Shown: one piece after another, positions 42,952 to 52,496 of the stretch
How positions within the stretch are numbered: position 1 is the stretch's first letter
Layout of the letters: the number at the start of each line of letters is the position of its first letter
Origin: Croceivirga thetidis
GTDB lineage: Bacteria; Bacteroidota; Bacteroidia; Flavobacteriales; Flavobacteriaceae
DNA: 64,000 nt
Direction: 5' to 3'
Assembly (NCBI RefSeq): GCF_012272815.1
Contig: NZ_JAAWWL010000002.1
Span: forward strand, 1,146,280 to 1,210,279
Position numbers and translations under genes: made by a program
The notes under the pieces: generated by a model
Seen by the model: the letters and a program-made list of their open reading frames with translations, nothing else
What the model was told of the DNA's origin: nothing
Databases searched by the model: none

Positions 42952-44142
42952 ATGGGAAAACGTTTCTTTCTAATCGTATTTTTTCTGGCGCAACTTTTTG
43001 CTTATTCGCAAGTACCAAAACTATCAGACAAGGCAGAAATCAGTGTAATGACTTGTGCCGGAGATCCAAGCGTTCTTTACTATGCTTTTGGGCATACAGC
43101 ATTTCGGGTTCATGACCCGATAAGAGGTATCGATGTTGTATACAACTACGGTACATTTGATTTTGGCCAACCCAATTTCTACTTGAATTTTACCAAGGGT
43201 CGGTTATTGTATTCACTAAGCAGAAGCAGTTTTGAAAGGTTTTCGTTTACTTATGAAATGGAAGGAAGATGGGTAAGGCAACAAGTTTTAAACCTGACAC
43301 CTGAAGAAACCAATCAAGTTTTTCAATTTTTTGAATCAAATTTCTTGCCTGAAAACAGGGAATATCTCTATGACCCATTGTTTGATAATTGCTCAACGGT
43401 CATGGCAAAAATCTTGACTGAAAATTTCGGCGATGAAATTTTATTTGAACCACCAAAAGATGAGACATTAACCAAAGAAAAGAGTGCACAACCGACGTTC
43501 AGAGATTTGGTTAAAAGTCATCTACAAACGAATTCATGGGGTGATTTTGGAATAAACCTGGCCTTCGGTGCGGTAGTAGACCGCAAAGCTACTTTAAGAG
43601 AACGAATCTTTTTACCCTACCAAGCAATGTACCAAGTTCGGGCTGCCAAAAAGGATGGCAAACCGCTATTACGAAAAGAAGAAATCGTCGTTGATTTACC
43701 AGAAATAAAGGATAATTCTTCCTTTTTTACCACACCTTGCTTTGTATTTCTTTTGCTACTGGCCTTCATTGCATGGATAACCTTTAAGGACCATCGCAAT
43801 TCGTATCACCGTAAATGGCTTGATTTTAGCTTGTTATTTATTTCAGGGTTTATTGGTCTTTTTTTGATGGTATTATGGTTTGCAACAGACCATGTGTATA
43901 CAAAGAGTAATTGGAATGTCTTATGGTTATTGCCGGTGAATATGATAATGGCATTTGTTGTAGTTCGAAAAAATCTAATGCCCGTGTGGTTCAAAAAATA
44001 TCTTTGGTTAGCAATTGGTTTGATGGGGCTTACCATTATGCTCTGGATTTTTAAGGTTCAGGTATTTTCGCCGCTTAACCTGATTTTAATGACAATTTTG
44101 AGTGTTCGTTATTGGTTTATGTTAAAATTTAAATCTGCATGA
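42952..44142 (+). CDS. DUF4105/Lnb-type lipoprotein N-acyltransferase-like protein
   Basis: About 396 residues: an N-terminal signal sequence or membrane helix (Phe-Leu-Ile-Val-Phe-Phe-Leu-Ala), a periplasmic domain of the DUF4105 family (about 20-260) and four or five C-terminal helices (about 265-390). The periplasmic domain has His48 in Ala-Phe-Gly-His-Thr-Ala-Phe-Arg and Cys147 in Asp-Asn-Cys-Ser-Thr, the candidate catalytic pair of an NlpC/P60-like fold. A Bacteroides relative, Lnb, adds the N-terminal acyl chain of lipoproteins, replacing Lnt; this protein may do the same. ATG 42952 is chosen as it begins the signal sequence. It overlaps the ABC-F gene by four bases. Confidence 0.8.
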   Translation: MGKRFFLIVFFLAQLFAYSQVPKLSDKAEISVMTCAGDPSVLYYAFGHTAFRVHDPIRGIDVVYNYGTFDFGQPNFYLNFTKGRLLYSLSRSSFERFSFTYEMEGRWVRQQVLNLTPEETNQVFQFFESNFLPENREYLYDPLFDNCSTVMAKILTENFGDEILFEPPKDETLTKEKSAQPTFRDLVKSHLQTNSWGDFGINLAFGAVVDRKATLRERIFLPYQAMYQVRAAKKDGKPLLRKEEIVVDLPEIKDNSSFFTTPCFVFLLLLAFIAWITFKDHRNSYHRKWLDFSLLFISGFIGLFLMVLWFATDHVYTKSNWNVLWLLPVNMIMAFVVVRKNLMPVWFKKYLWLAIGLMGLTIMLWIFKVQVFSPLNLILMTILSVRYWFMLKFKSA

Positions 44143-46007
44143 ACCTACTTACCGTTGAGAATATTTCAAAATCATATGGAGAAGTTGAATTGTTTTCCAA
44201 TATTTCTTTTGGCATAAATGAGGGGCAAAAAATTGCGTTGGTCGCTAAAAATGGTACTGGTAAAACCTCTATTTTAAATATCATTTCAGGTAAAGATGCT
44301 ACCGAAAAAGGCCAGGTAACCAAACGTAAGGGAATTCGAATCTCATTTTTAGAACAAGAACCTGATTTGAATCCTGAGCTTACCATTGAAGAAACGATTT
44401 TCGATTCGGATAATGAAATTCTAAGTGTTATTGCCCGATACGAGGAGGCCCTGCAAAATCCCGAAGACCAAGAAAATTATCAAAAAGCATTCGAGGCCAT
44501 GGAGCAGAATGGTGCTTGGGATTTCGAAACACTTTACAAGCAAATTCTGTTTCGTTTTAACCTCTCTGAACTAAACCTTAAAGTCAGTGTGCTTTCAGGA
44601 GGACAGAAAAAAAGATTAGCCCTTGCCAATGCCTTAATAAACAAACCTGACCTTTTAATTCTAGACGAGCCTACCAATCATTTGGACTTAGAGATGATTG
44701 AGTGGCTTGAAGATTTCTTTAAAAAGGAAAAAATTACCCTGTTCATGGTCACGCACGACCGATACTTTTTGGAACGGGTTTGCAATGAAATTTTAGAACT
44801 GGATAACAACCAATTATATGGTTACAAGGGGAATTATTCATACTATTTGGAAAAACGGGAGGCACGCTTAGAAAGAGAAACCGTTGAGCAACACAAGAAC
44901 AAAATACTATACAAAAAAGAACTGGATTGGATGCGTCGGCAACCAAAAGCCAGAACTACTAAATCAAAATCTCGTATTGACGACTTCTTTGAAATAAAAT
45001 CCAAGGCCAAACAACGTAGAAAAGACCATGAGGTTCAACTAGAATTGAACATGGAGCGATTAGGCAGCAAAATTGTAGAACTGCACAATCTTTCCAAGTC
45101 TTTCGGTGATAAAATCATGCTTGAAAAATTCAACTACAATTTCTTGCGTGGTGAACGAATCGGCATAATTGGTAAAAATGGAACTGGCAAGTCAACATTT
45201 TTGAACCTCTTGACAGGAAGTGAGTCTTCGGACTCAGGAAAGGTAGTTATAGGTGAAACGGTCAAGTTTGGTTACTATACTCAAAAAGGGATTGAAATAA
45301 AGGAAGGTCAGAAAGTAATTGATGTTATTCGAGAATTTGGAGACTACATTCCATTAAAAAAAGGTCGGCAAATCTCAGCGCAACAGTTGTTGGAGCGGTT
45401 CCTTTTCGATAGAAAAAAACAATATGATTTCGTTGAAAAACTTAGTGGTGGGGAGCGCAAACGTCTTTATTTGTGTACAGTCTTGATACAGAATCCTAAT
45501 TTTTTGATTTTGGATGAGCCCACCAATGATCTGGATATTGTAACCCTGAATGTACTGGAGAGCTTTTTACTCGACTTTCCTGGTTGTTTGCTAGTAGTAT
45601 CGCATGACCGTTACTTTATGGATAAGATTGTGGACCACCTTTTCGTCTTCAAAGGAAACGGTGTTGTTGAGGATTTCCCTGGAAATTATTCTGATTACAG
45701 GGTCTATGAAGACAGTCAAGAAGTATCCTCTTTAACTATAAAAGAAAAGGTTTCAGAGGAAAAAGTGGAATGGAGGGATAAAGAAAACTCACGCAAACTT
45801 TCCTACCACGAACAGAAAGAATTCAAACTATTAGAACGAGCCATTGAAAAGTTGGAGCAAAAGAAAAAGGAACTTCAAGACCAATTTTCAGATGCAAGTC
45901 TCGATGGGGAGGCCATCAACAAAATTTCTATAGAATTAGGTGAACTTGATAGTGAATTAGAACAAAAAACAGAACGTTGGTTTGAACTTTCATCTTTAAT
46001 GGAATGA
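44139..46007 (+). CDS. ABC-F family ATPase (Uup-like)
   Basis: A 622-residue soluble protein with two ATPase domains and no membrane segment. First domain: Gly-Thr-Gly-Lys-Thr-Ser (near 40), Leu-Ser-Gly-Gly-Gln-Lys-Lys-Arg, Ile-Leu-Asp-Glu-Pro-Thr-Asn-His-Leu-Asp; linker with a charged P-site-tRNA-interaction-like helix pair (about 235-300); second domain: Gly-Lys-Asn-Gly-Thr-Gly-Lys-Ser-Thr, Leu-Ser-Gly-Gly-Glu-Arg-Lys-Arg. The last 75 residues are a coiled coil like the C-terminal domain of Uup, which binds nucleic acid. ABC-F proteins act on the ribosome. Whether it confers antibiotic protection cannot be judged. Confidence 0.93.
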   Translation: MNLLTVENISKSYGEVELFSNISFGINEGQKIALVAKNGTGKTSILNIISGKDATEKGQVTKRKGIRISFLEQEPDLNPELTIEETIFDSDNEILSVIARYEEALQNPEDQENYQKAFEAMEQNGAWDFETLYKQILFRFNLSELNLKVSVLSGGQKKRLALANALINKPDLLILDEPTNHLDLEMIEWLEDFFKKEKITLFMVTHDRYFLERVCNEILELDNNQLYGYKGNYSYYLEKREARLERETVEQHKNKILYKKELDWMRRQPKARTTKSKSRIDDFFEIKSKAKQRRKDHEVQLELNMERLGSKIVELHNLSKSFGDKIMLEKFNYNFLRGERIGIIGKNGTGKSTFLNLLTGSESSDSGKVVIGETVKFGYYTQKGIEIKEGQKVIDVIREFGDYIPLKKGRQISAQQLLERFLFDRKKQYDFVEKLSGGERKRLYLCTVLIQNPNFLILDEPTNDLDIVTLNVLESFLLDFPGCLLVVSHDRYFMDKIVDHLFVFKGNGVVEDFPGNYSDYRVYEDSQEVSSLTIKEKVSEEKVEWRDKENSRKLSYHEQKEFKLLERAIEKLEQKKKELQDQFSDASLDGEAINKISIELGELDSELEQKTERWFELSSLME

Positions 46008-46486
46008 AATTGATTTCCTATTTGAAATTCCTCTTAAAATCAACGAACCATCATGGCGTACACTCCCCTTTCGTATTTAAGTATTTGACGGAGTGTGTTT
46101 ATAAGAAACCACAAGTATCCCAAATAAAAACCCAAGATATATTACTTAAAAGCATCGCTTTTTTTGAGTTTAAAAATATCTGGTTGGAAGAGAGTCGAGA
46201 GGTTCAGCAGCTAATAGAAGATGATTTCCCGAATGTTCATCTAAATGATGAAAATCCTGATTTTGTATATTACCCATCCCCTTTGATTGCACAAATCCCC
46301 TTCAACAAGCTTCACAATGACGGTATGATTTTAATTGATAAAATTCACAATTCCACCAAGAATTATTCGTCATGGCTTGAACTTGTCAAATCTTCAGATA
46401 TTAGTGTTAGTATCGATTTCTACAATTGCGGAGTTCTTTTTATTCGTAAAGAACAAGAAAAGGAGCATTTCTATTTACGCCCTTAA
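46004..46486 (+). CDS. shortened SAM-methyltransferase relative lacking the SAM site
   Basis: A 160-residue protein whose two ends match a flavobacterial O-methyltransferase-like family of about 230-260 residues (as I recall it): N-terminal Leu-Lys-Phe-Leu-Leu-Lys-Ser-Thr-Asn-His-His-Gly-Val-His-Ser-Pro-Phe-Val, and C-terminal Val-Ser-Ile-Asp, Leu-Phe-Ile-Arg-Lys-Glu-Gln-Glu-Lys-Glu-His-Phe. The middle, where the family has Glu-Leu-Gly-Thr-Ser-Leu-Gly for SAM binding, is shortened to Trp-Leu-Glu-Glu-Ser-Arg-Glu. It is therefore unlikely to methylate and may be a degenerate or repurposed copy. Overlaps the ABC-F gene through ATGA. Confidence 0.65.
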   Translation: MKLISYLKFLLKSTNHHGVHSPFVFKYLTECVYKKPQVSQIKTQDILLKSIAFFEFKNIWLEESREVQQLIEDDFPNVHLNDENPDFVYYPSPLIAQIPFNKLHNDGMILIDKIHNSTKNYSSWLELVKSSDISVSIDFYNCGVLFIRKEQEKEHFYLRP

Positions 46487-46524
46487 TGGCATATTTTTAT
46501 AAGGAATAATTAATGTGACAAGGC

Positions 46525-46656
46525 ATGAATAATATCATTTATATCGTTTTTGGTGTTTTAGCTGTCATTTACCTATACATTCTTCTAAAGAATAGAAAAA
46601 ACAACAAGAAGAGAAAGTCACGCAATTTTATGGACGGGAAACGAAGGCACAATTAA
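46525..46656 (+). CDS. 43-residue single-helix membrane peptide
   Basis: A short frame with ATG at 46525 and TAA at 46654-46656, which shares a base with the start of the next gene (TAATG). The product is one hydrophobic helix at residues 3-21 (Ile/Val/Leu/Tyr-rich) followed by a basic tail with about ten Lys/Arg. Length, helix-plus-basic-tail layout and the stop/start overlap support a real gene translationally coupled to the adenosyltransferase. No family recognised. Confidence 0.6.
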   Translation: MNNIIYIVFGVLAVIYLYILLKNRKNNKKRKSRNFMDGKRRHN

Positions 46657-47210
46657 TGAAAATCTATACTAAAACCGGCGACAAGGCAACAACCTCATTA
46701 TTCACGGGAACACGTGTACCTAAACACCATATTCGTATTGAGAGTTATGGAACCCTTGATGAATTGAACTCATATTTGGGTTTGGTTAGAGATCAAGAAA
46801 TTAATTTGCATTACAAATCAGTACTTGAGAAAATTCAGGACAAGCTCTTTACGGTTGGAGCAATTCTTGCGACGGAACCTAAAAAAGATGAAAGACTCAA
46901 AATTGAGCGTATTGATGCAGTGGACATTAATTTGCTTGAAGAGGAGATAGACGCAATGAATGAAGAACTCCCACCAATGACGCATTTTGTAATACCTGGG
47001 GGTCACACTACCGTGTCATACTGTCATATTGCGCGAACTGTCTGTAGAAGGGCCGAACGAATGATTTCCTATCTCAACGAAAACGAACCTATACCCGATG
47101 CTGTTCTGGCCTACATAAATAGGCTTTCCGACTACCTATTTGTCTTGGCACGAAAATTGTCCTCGGACTTAAATGCAGAAGAAGTCAAGTGGATTCCTCA
47201 AACGAAATAG
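46656..47210 (+). CDS. PduO-type ATP:cob(I)alamin adenosyltransferase
   Basis: A 184-residue cytoplasmic trimeric enzyme that makes adenosylcobalamin from cob(I)alamin and ATP. Seen are Lys-Ile-Tyr-Thr-Lys-Thr-Gly-Asp-Lys-Ala-Thr-Thr-Ser-Leu at the start (ATP binding), Tyr-Gly-Thr-Leu-Asp-Glu-Leu-Asn-Ser, Phe-Val-Ile-Pro-Gly-Gly, Cys-Arg-Arg-Ala-Glu-Arg (conserved Arg) and Asn-Arg-Leu-Ser-Asp-Tyr-Leu-Phe-Val-Leu-Ala-Arg. Its product is the cofactor of methylmalonyl-CoA mutase, and the mutase chaperone meaB lies at 62.9 kb, so both probably serve the same pathway. Confidence 0.94.
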   Translation: MKIYTKTGDKATTSLFTGTRVPKHHIRIESYGTLDELNSYLGLVRDQEINLHYKSVLEKIQDKLFTVGAILATEPKKDERLKIERIDAVDINLLEEEIDAMNEELPPMTHFVIPGGHTTVSYCHIARTVCRRAERMISYLNENEPIPDAVLAYINRLSDYLFVLARKLSSDLNAEEVKWIPQTK

Positions 47211-47279
47211 GAATAAATCACTTCTTTTTGCGTTAGAATTCACAAAATGAAAATATTTTTTAAATAAATCAGTTTTCAC

Positions 47280-47309
47280 TTGACTGGTATCATTTAAAAA
47301 TTATTTTTG
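47280..47309 (+). promoter_or_regulatory. promoter for the DUF2795 gene
   Basis: TTGACT beginning at 47280, a 19-base spacer after TTG, and TATTTTTG at 47302-47309, an exact -7 match, 28 bases before the ATG at 47337. Confidence 0.7.
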
Positions 47310-47336
47310 CAAAAATTTTAAAATCAGACCATTACT

Positions 47337-47561
47337 ATGTATTGGACATTAGAGTTAGCATCCTACTTAAGCGACGCCCCTTGGCCCGCCACAAAGGACG
47401 AATTAATTGATTACGCCATACGTACTGGCGCACCTTTAGAAGTGGTCGAAAATCTTCAATCAATGGAAGAAGAAGGAGGAGAGATTTATGAATCCATTGA
47501 AGAAATTTGGCCTGATTATCCTACTGAAGAAGATTACCTCTGGAATGAGGATGAATACTGA
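47337..47561 (+). CDS. DUF2795 small acidic protein
   Basis: A 74-residue protein, highly acidic at the C-terminus (Glu/Asp/Trp/Tyr-rich from residue 43). The N-terminal two thirds match DUF2795: Leu-Ala-Ser-Tyr-Leu-Ser-Asp-Ala-Pro-Trp-Pro-Ala-Thr-Lys-Asp-Glu-Leu-Ile-Asp-Tyr-Ala, Gly-Ala-Pro-x-Glu-Val-Val-Glu-Asn-Leu. No signal peptide and no known function. It has its own strong promoter and terminator, so it is a single-gene unit and is probably well expressed. Confidence 0.87.
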   Translation: MYWTLELASYLSDAPWPATKDELIDYAIRTGAPLEVVENLQSMEEEGGEIYESIEEIWPDYPTEEDYLWNEDEY

Positions 47562-47582
47562 TAAAACAAGTTAAACACGTTT

Positions 47583-47610
47583 AAAAAGCCTCTTAATTGA
47601 GGCTTTTTTT
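47583..47610 (+). terminator. rho-independent terminator after the DUF2795 gene
   Basis: A 10-bp stem AAAAAGCCTC/GAGGCTTTTT with a six-base loop TTAATT, running into a T tract. The mirrored A and T tracts mean it could work in both directions. Confidence 0.88.
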
Positions 47611-47613
47611 CTG

Positions 47614-47621
47614 TAATTTTG
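47614..47621 (+). promoter_or_regulatory. -7 element before secA
   Basis: TAATTTTG is an exact -7 match just past the terminator and 75 bases before the secA ATG. A TTG at 47597-47599 is only 14 bases away, closer than usual. Confidence 0.4.
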
Positions 47622-47695
47622 GCAGCTTTCCGGTATTAAAAACACGCTTTCCAAATACTGGAACAGCTTTTGAGCCATCAAACTAAAATTCAAGC

Positions 47696-50600
47696 ATGAG
47701 CATTGTCAATTCAGTACTAAAGGTATTTGTCGGAGATAAATCGAAGAAAGACGTAAAGTCATTGCAACCTTTGGTCAATAAAATAAAGTCTTTTGAAAGT
47801 GAATTAGAACAACTATCACATGATGAGTTACGTCAAAAGACCGTTAGCTTCAAGGAGCTGATTCTAGAAAACCGTAAGGTCGTAGATGACAAAATAGCTC
47901 AACTGAAAGAAGAAGTTGCCAATTCTTCTGATATAGATAGAAATGAGGAAATCTACACAGAAATTGATAAGCTAGAAGAAGAAGGTTATGAACTTTCAGA
48001 AAAAACACTTAACGAGATATTACCTGAAGCCTTTGCCGTTGTAAAGGAAACCGCCAAACGTTTCGCAAAAAATACATCGCTCACAGTACAAGCGACTGAA
48101 TTCGACAGAGCTTTGTCAGGTGATAAAGATTATGTGACTTTGCAAGCCGATAATGCAATTTGGTCAAATTCATGGGATGCTGCCGGTAAGGAAGTTACTT
48201 GGGATATGATCCACTATGACGTTCAATTAATCGGTGGTATTTCATTGCACCAAGGAAAAATTGCAGAAATGCAGACAGGTGAAGGTAAGACTTTGGTAGC
48301 TACCCTCCCACTCTATTTAAATGCTCTTTCTGGTAAAGGTGCTCACCTTGTAACCGTTAATGATTATTTGGCAAAGCGGGATAGTGCTTGGATGGCCCCA
48401 ATATTTGAATTTCATGGACTATCGGTTGACTGTATTGATAAACATCGTCCAAATTCCGATGGCCGCCGTGCCGCCTACAATGCTGATATCACATATGGAA
48501 CCAATAATGAATTCGGTTTTGATTATTTGCGCGATAACATGGCACATACACCGACTGATTTGGTTCAACGTCCACATCACTATGCCATAGTTGACGAAGT
48601 GGATTCGGTTTTGATTGATGACGCCCGTACTCCTTTGATTATTTCAGGTCCCGTGCCTGAAGGTGACCGACACGAATTCAACGAACTAAAACCTAAGGTT
48701 TCAGATATCGTTCAAAAACAACGTCAACATTTAACCGGTGTTCTGGCTGAAGCTAAAAAACTAATCAAAGAAGGAGACACGAAGGAAGGTGGATTTTTAC
48801 TACTTAGGGTCTATCGCGGTTTACCAAAGAACAAGGCACTTATAAAATTCTTGAGTGAGGAAGGTGTAAAACAACTACTTCAGAAAACGGAGAATTTCTA
48901 TATGCAAGACAACAATCGTGAAATGCCAAAGGTAGACGAAGACCTGTTGTTTGTAATTGAAGAAAAGAACAATCAAATTGAGCTAACCGATAAAGGGGTT
49001 GAATATATTTCTGGTAATGAGGATAAGGACTTTTTCGTTTTACCTGATATCGGTGGTGAGATTGCTCAGATTGAAAATCAGGGATTGGACATTGAAAAGG
49101 AAGCCGAACTCAAGGAAGAACTTTTCAAAGAATTTGCAGTAAAAAGTGAGCGAATTCACACCATGACCCAATTACTAAAAGCCTACACCCTCTTTGAAAA
49201 AGATGTGGAATATGTGGTGATGGACAATAAGGTCATGATAGTAGACGAGCAAACCGGACGTATTATGGATGGTCGTCGTTATTCTGATGGGTTGCACCAA
49301 GCGATTGAAGCAAAGGAAAATGTAAAAATTGAAGCACTGACTCAAACCTTTGCAACAATTACGTTACAGAACTATTTCAGAATGTACAATAAACTAGCGG
49401 GTATGACCGGTACAGCGGTCACTGAAGCTGGCGAATTCTGGGAAATCTATAAGTTGGATGTAGTTGAAATTCCTACCAATAGACCTATTGCCAGGGACGA
49501 TAGAAACGATTTAATCTATAAAACCAAACGCGAAAAATACAATGCAATAATCGAAGAAGTTACGGAACTTTCAAAAGCAGGTAGGCCAGTTTTAATTGGT
49601 ACTACATCAGTTGAAATATCAGAACTTTTATCGAAACTGCTAAGTGTTCGTAAAATTCCGCACAACGTGTTGAACGCGAAACTGCACAAGAAGGAAGCTG
49701 ATATCGTGGCAGAAGCAGGTAAAGGAGGTATTGTTACAATCGCAACCAATATGGCGGGTCGTGGAACTGATATTAAACTATCCGATATAGTAAAGGACGC
49801 TGGAGGATTGGCCATTGTAGGAACCGAACGGCACGATTCGAGAAGGGTCGACCGTCAGTTAAGAGGTCGTTCCGGTCGTCAAGGAGATCCAGGAAGTTCG
49901 CAATTCTATGTTTCATTGGAAGACAACTTAATGAGACTCTTCGGGTCGGAGCGGGTAGCCAAAGTTATGGACCGTATGGGCTTGGAAGAGGGAGAGGTTA
50001 TCCAACATAGCATGATGACCAAATCCATAGAACGTGCACAAAAGAAAGTTGAAGAGAACAACTTTGGTATTCGAAAACGTCTCCTAGAATATGATGATGT
50101 AATGAACGCCCAAAGAGAAGTTGTTTACAAAAGAAGGCGGCATGCACTGCAAGGCGAAAGGCTCAAGGTGGATATTGCAAATATGATTTATGATACCTGT
50201 GAGGTCATTTCGGAAACCAATAAAATGGCCGATGATTTCAAGAATTTTGAATTTGAGCTTATAAAGTACTTCTCTATTACCTCACCGGTTTCTGAAGAAG
50301 AATTCAATAAAACCGGTTTTCAAGAACTTGCGAACCAAGTATATGTTGAGGCGTACAAGCATTACCAAGAAAAGATGGAGCGTAGTTCAGAAACTGCGTT
50401 CAAGGTAATAAAGCAGGTATACGAAGATCAGAGTAATAAGTTTGAAAGAATTGTAGTGCCATTTACTGATGGGATAAAAACGCTTAATGTTGTAACCAAT
50501 TTGGAGCAAGCTTACAGCTCTAGTGGAAAACAGTTGGTTAACGATTTTGAGAAGAATATCACTTTGGCGATAATTGATGATTCTTGGAAGACCCATTTGC

Positions 50601-51061
50601 GTAAAATGGATGAATTGAAACAATCAGTCCAACTTGCTGTCCATGAACAAAAAGACCCCCTTCTCATTTATAAATTTGAAGCTTTTGAACTGTTCAAAAG
50701 TATGATTGAAAAAGTGAATAAGGAAGTTGTTTCTTTCCTCTTCAAAGGAGAACTACCAAATCAAAACACCAATCAAATTCAAGAAGCCAGAAACGTTAGG
50801 CGACCTAAGGAAAAGCTTAAGATGTCTAAAGAAGAAATTCCCAACAGTGACGAATTGGCCGCACAAAACCGAGCTGCAGGTCAAACTCAAAGTCAGCGCC
50901 CCCAAATTACAGAAACTATTGTCAGAGAAAAACCAAAGATTGGACGTAATGAGCGGGTCACCATCAAGAATGTAATGTCAGGTGAAAGTAAAGTGGTGAA
51001 ATACAAACAAGCAGAGCCACTTATCGACAAGGGTGAATGGGTACTAATTGAAGAAAGCTAG
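47696..51061 (+). CDS. secA: preprotein translocase ATPase SecA
   Basis: An 1121-residue motor that pushes unfolded proteins through SecYEG. Walker A is Gln-Thr-Gly-Glu-Gly-Lys-Thr (about 199-205), followed by [16 protein letters not shown], [11 protein letters not shown] and [10 protein letters not shown]. It is over 200 residues longer than E. coli SecA: the extra lies in the N-terminal part (about 70-100) and in a charged insert at about 340-480, both usual in Bacteroidota. The C-terminal zinc-binding Cys motif is absent; the end instead has a small beta segment. Confidence 0.97.
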   Translation: MSIVNSVLKVFVGDKSKKDVKSLQPLVNKIKSFESELEQLSHDELRQKTVSFKELILENRKVVDDKIAQLKEEVANSSDIDRNEEIYTEIDKLEEEGYELSEKTLNEILPEAFAVVKETAKRFAKNTSLTVQATEFDRALSGDKDYVTLQADNAIWSNSWDAAGKEVTWDMIHYDVQLIGGISLHQGKIAEMQTGEGKTLVATLPLYLNALSGKGAHLVTVNDYLAKRDSAWMAPIFEFHGLSVDCIDKHRPNSDGRRAAYNADITYGTNNEFGFDYLRDNMAHTPTDLVQRPHHYAIVDEVDSVLIDDARTPLIISGPVPEGDRHEFNELKPKVSDIVQKQRQHLTGVLAEAKKLIKEGDTKEGGFLLLRVYRGLPKNKALIKFLSEEGVKQLLQKTENFYMQDNNREMPKVDEDLLFVIEEKNNQIELTDKGVEYISGNEDKDFFVLPDIGGEIAQIENQGLDIEKEAELKEELFKEFAVKSERIHTMTQLLKAYTLFEKDVEYVVMDNKVMIVDEQTGRIMDGRRYSDGLHQAIEAKENVKIEALTQTFATITLQNYFRMYNKLAGMTGTAVTEAGEFWEIYKLDVVEIPTNRPIARDDRNDLIYKTKREKYNAIIEEVTELSKAGRPVLIGTTSVEISELLSKLLSVRKIPHNVLNAKLHKKEADIVAEAGKGGIVTIATNMAGRGTDIKLSDIVKDAGGLAIVGTERHDSRRVDRQLRGRSGRQGDPGSSQFYVSLEDNLMRLFGSERVAKVMDRMGLEEGEVIQHSMMTKSIERAQKKVEENNFGIRKRLLEYDDVMNAQREVVYKRRRHALQGERLKVDIANMIYDTCEVISETNKMADDFKNFEFELIKYFSITSPVSEEEFNKTGFQELANQVYVEAYKHYQEKMERSSETAFKVIKQVYEDQSNKFERIVVPFTDGIKTLNVVTNLEQAYSSSGKQLVNDFEKNITLAIIDDSWKTHLRKMDELKQSVQLAVHEQKDPLLIYKFEAFELFKSMIEKVNKEVVSFLFKGELPNQNTNQIQEARNVRRPKEKLKMSKEEIPNSDELAAQNRAAGQTQSQRPQITETIVREKPKIGRNERVTIKNVMSGESKVVKYKQAEPLIDKGEWVLIEES

Positions 51062-51168
51062 AAAAAAGACAAAATATCCTAGAATTTAATGCGATTTATG
51101 TTTTGTTTTTAGGCAAATCACAATACTTAAGGCTATTGTAACGTTGCTTATTAGCCAGTTGTTTATCA

Positions 51169-52371
51169 ATGACACCCCCGACCAAACGAAACCAATACAG
51201 CAATAAGGCTAAACTTCTAGTTTTAGTTAGTCAATATGCTTCCATATTTGCGGTAGTTTTTGGTGTTATATGCTACTTCTTTTTAAACATAAAGGGCATT
51301 ATTCCCCTTTCGTTTTTTACTTATGCTCTTCTTTTGTTTATCAATGTACTTGCATTGAAAAAACATGAAAACTTATTATTAACCTACAATATTGCCTCAA
51401 TCCTAACAACCATTAATGGTATTGTAATCACACTGGCAAGCGGGGGAATTCAAAGCCCTTTCATTTTTGTTTTAGGCGTAGTGGTTTTTGCAGGGTTTGT
51501 GAACACCAAAGTTTACGGTGGGTATTACCTATTGATTAATCTTTTATTGATATCACTTATTTTCTTGCACGATTTAAGTGATTTTCGATTACTTGCCAAC
51601 ACGGTTCCAGAAGAATCAGGAAATTGGTTTGCATTTTTAAGTGTATTGGCCTCGATTTATCTTTTAGGTGGTGTTTTCGGGAAGAATTTGCTAGAAGCTC
51701 ATCATAATTTATACAAATCCCAAAAAGAAATTGCATCACGAATCGAGGAAAAGGAAACACTTTTAAAAGAAGTCCATCATAGGGTAAAGAATAACCTTCA
51801 AACCATCTCAAGTCTGCTTAACATGCAATCTAGAAATATAAAGGATGAAGAGATTAAAACTCTTTTTAAAGGCAGTCAAAACAGGGTGGTCTCTATGGCA
51901 ATTGTCCACGAAATGCTTTATGGACAAGACGAGTCGTTATCAAAAATAGCTGTTAAACCCTACGTTCAGGAACTATGTGATTATTTGTTTAGGTCATTGA
52001 AAGTGCACTCGAAAAATATAGAATCAGAATTTGATATTCCTGATATTTCGCTAAGCATAGATACAGTAATCCCTCTAGGGATTATAATTAATGAAACGGT
52101 AACAAACGCTTTAAAATATGCTTTCCCCGAAAATCGCTCAGGTAAAATCAAAATAAAAATAAAGGAAGGGCCTGAAGGAAAATATACTTTAGGAATCAGG
52201 GATAATGGTGTAGGGTTTTGCGATAAGGTGGTCAACAAAAAAAGAGATTCGCTGGGGTTGCGCCTAATTAATAACCTAACACGACAGTTAAAAGGAAATA
52301 TTAAAAGAACCAACAAAAAAGGAACCCGATACAAAATTCAATTTGAGGAAATTATCGAAAGTATTTCTTGA
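51169..52371 (+). CDS. membrane sensor histidine kinase (HisKA_2 type), copy 1
   Basis: A 400-residue inner-membrane kinase. Residues 15-170 hold about six hydrophobic helices with no extracellular domain, so it may sense the membrane itself. A short coiled coil leads to the HisKA_2 box Glu-Val-His-His-Arg-Val-Lys-Asn-Asn-Leu-Gln-Thr, with phospho-acceptor His204. The HATPase domain has Asn-Glu-Thr-Val-Thr-Asn-Ala (N box) and Asp-Asn-Gly-Val-Gly-Phe (G1). No response regulator is adjacent. A paralogue with a reduced membrane part follows after 116 bases. Confidence 0.92.
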   Translation: MTPPTKRNQYSNKAKLLVLVSQYASIFAVVFGVICYFFLNIKGIIPLSFFTYALLLFINVLALKKHENLLLTYNIASILTTINGIVITLASGGIQSPFIFVLGVVVFAGFVNTKVYGGYYLLINLLLISLIFLHDLSDFRLLANTVPEESGNWFAFLSVLASIYLLGGVFGKNLLEAHHNLYKSQKEIASRIEEKETLLKEVHHRVKNNLQTISSLLNMQSRNIKDEEIKTLFKGSQNRVVSMAIVHEMLYGQDESLSKIAVKPYVQELCDYLFRSLKVHSKNIESEFDIPDISLSIDTVIPLGIIINETVTNALKYAFPENRSGKIKIKIKEGPEGKYTLGIRDNGVGFCDKVVNKKRDSLGLRLINNLTRQLKGNIKRTNKKGTRYKIQFEEIIESIS

Positions 52372-52453
52372 TACTCCGTTCTAAAATTGAATTCAAATCC
52401 TATTTCTAAGACATCACCGACAGGATTTTTTTTATAAAATTCAAAAAGTTAAC

Positions 52454-52488
52454 TTGGTAAACCCAAAAATAGCCAAGATTTACTTTTG
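52454..52488 (+). promoter_or_regulatory. promoter placing the second kinase on a near-leaderless transcript
   Basis: TTG (52454-52456), a 24-base spacer and TACTTTTG (52481-52488), an exact -7 match. The frame's GTG at 52488 overlaps this element and cannot be the start, so ATG 52497 is chosen; transcription would begin only a few bases before it. Confidence 0.55.
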
Positions 52489-52496
52489 TGCCAGGA

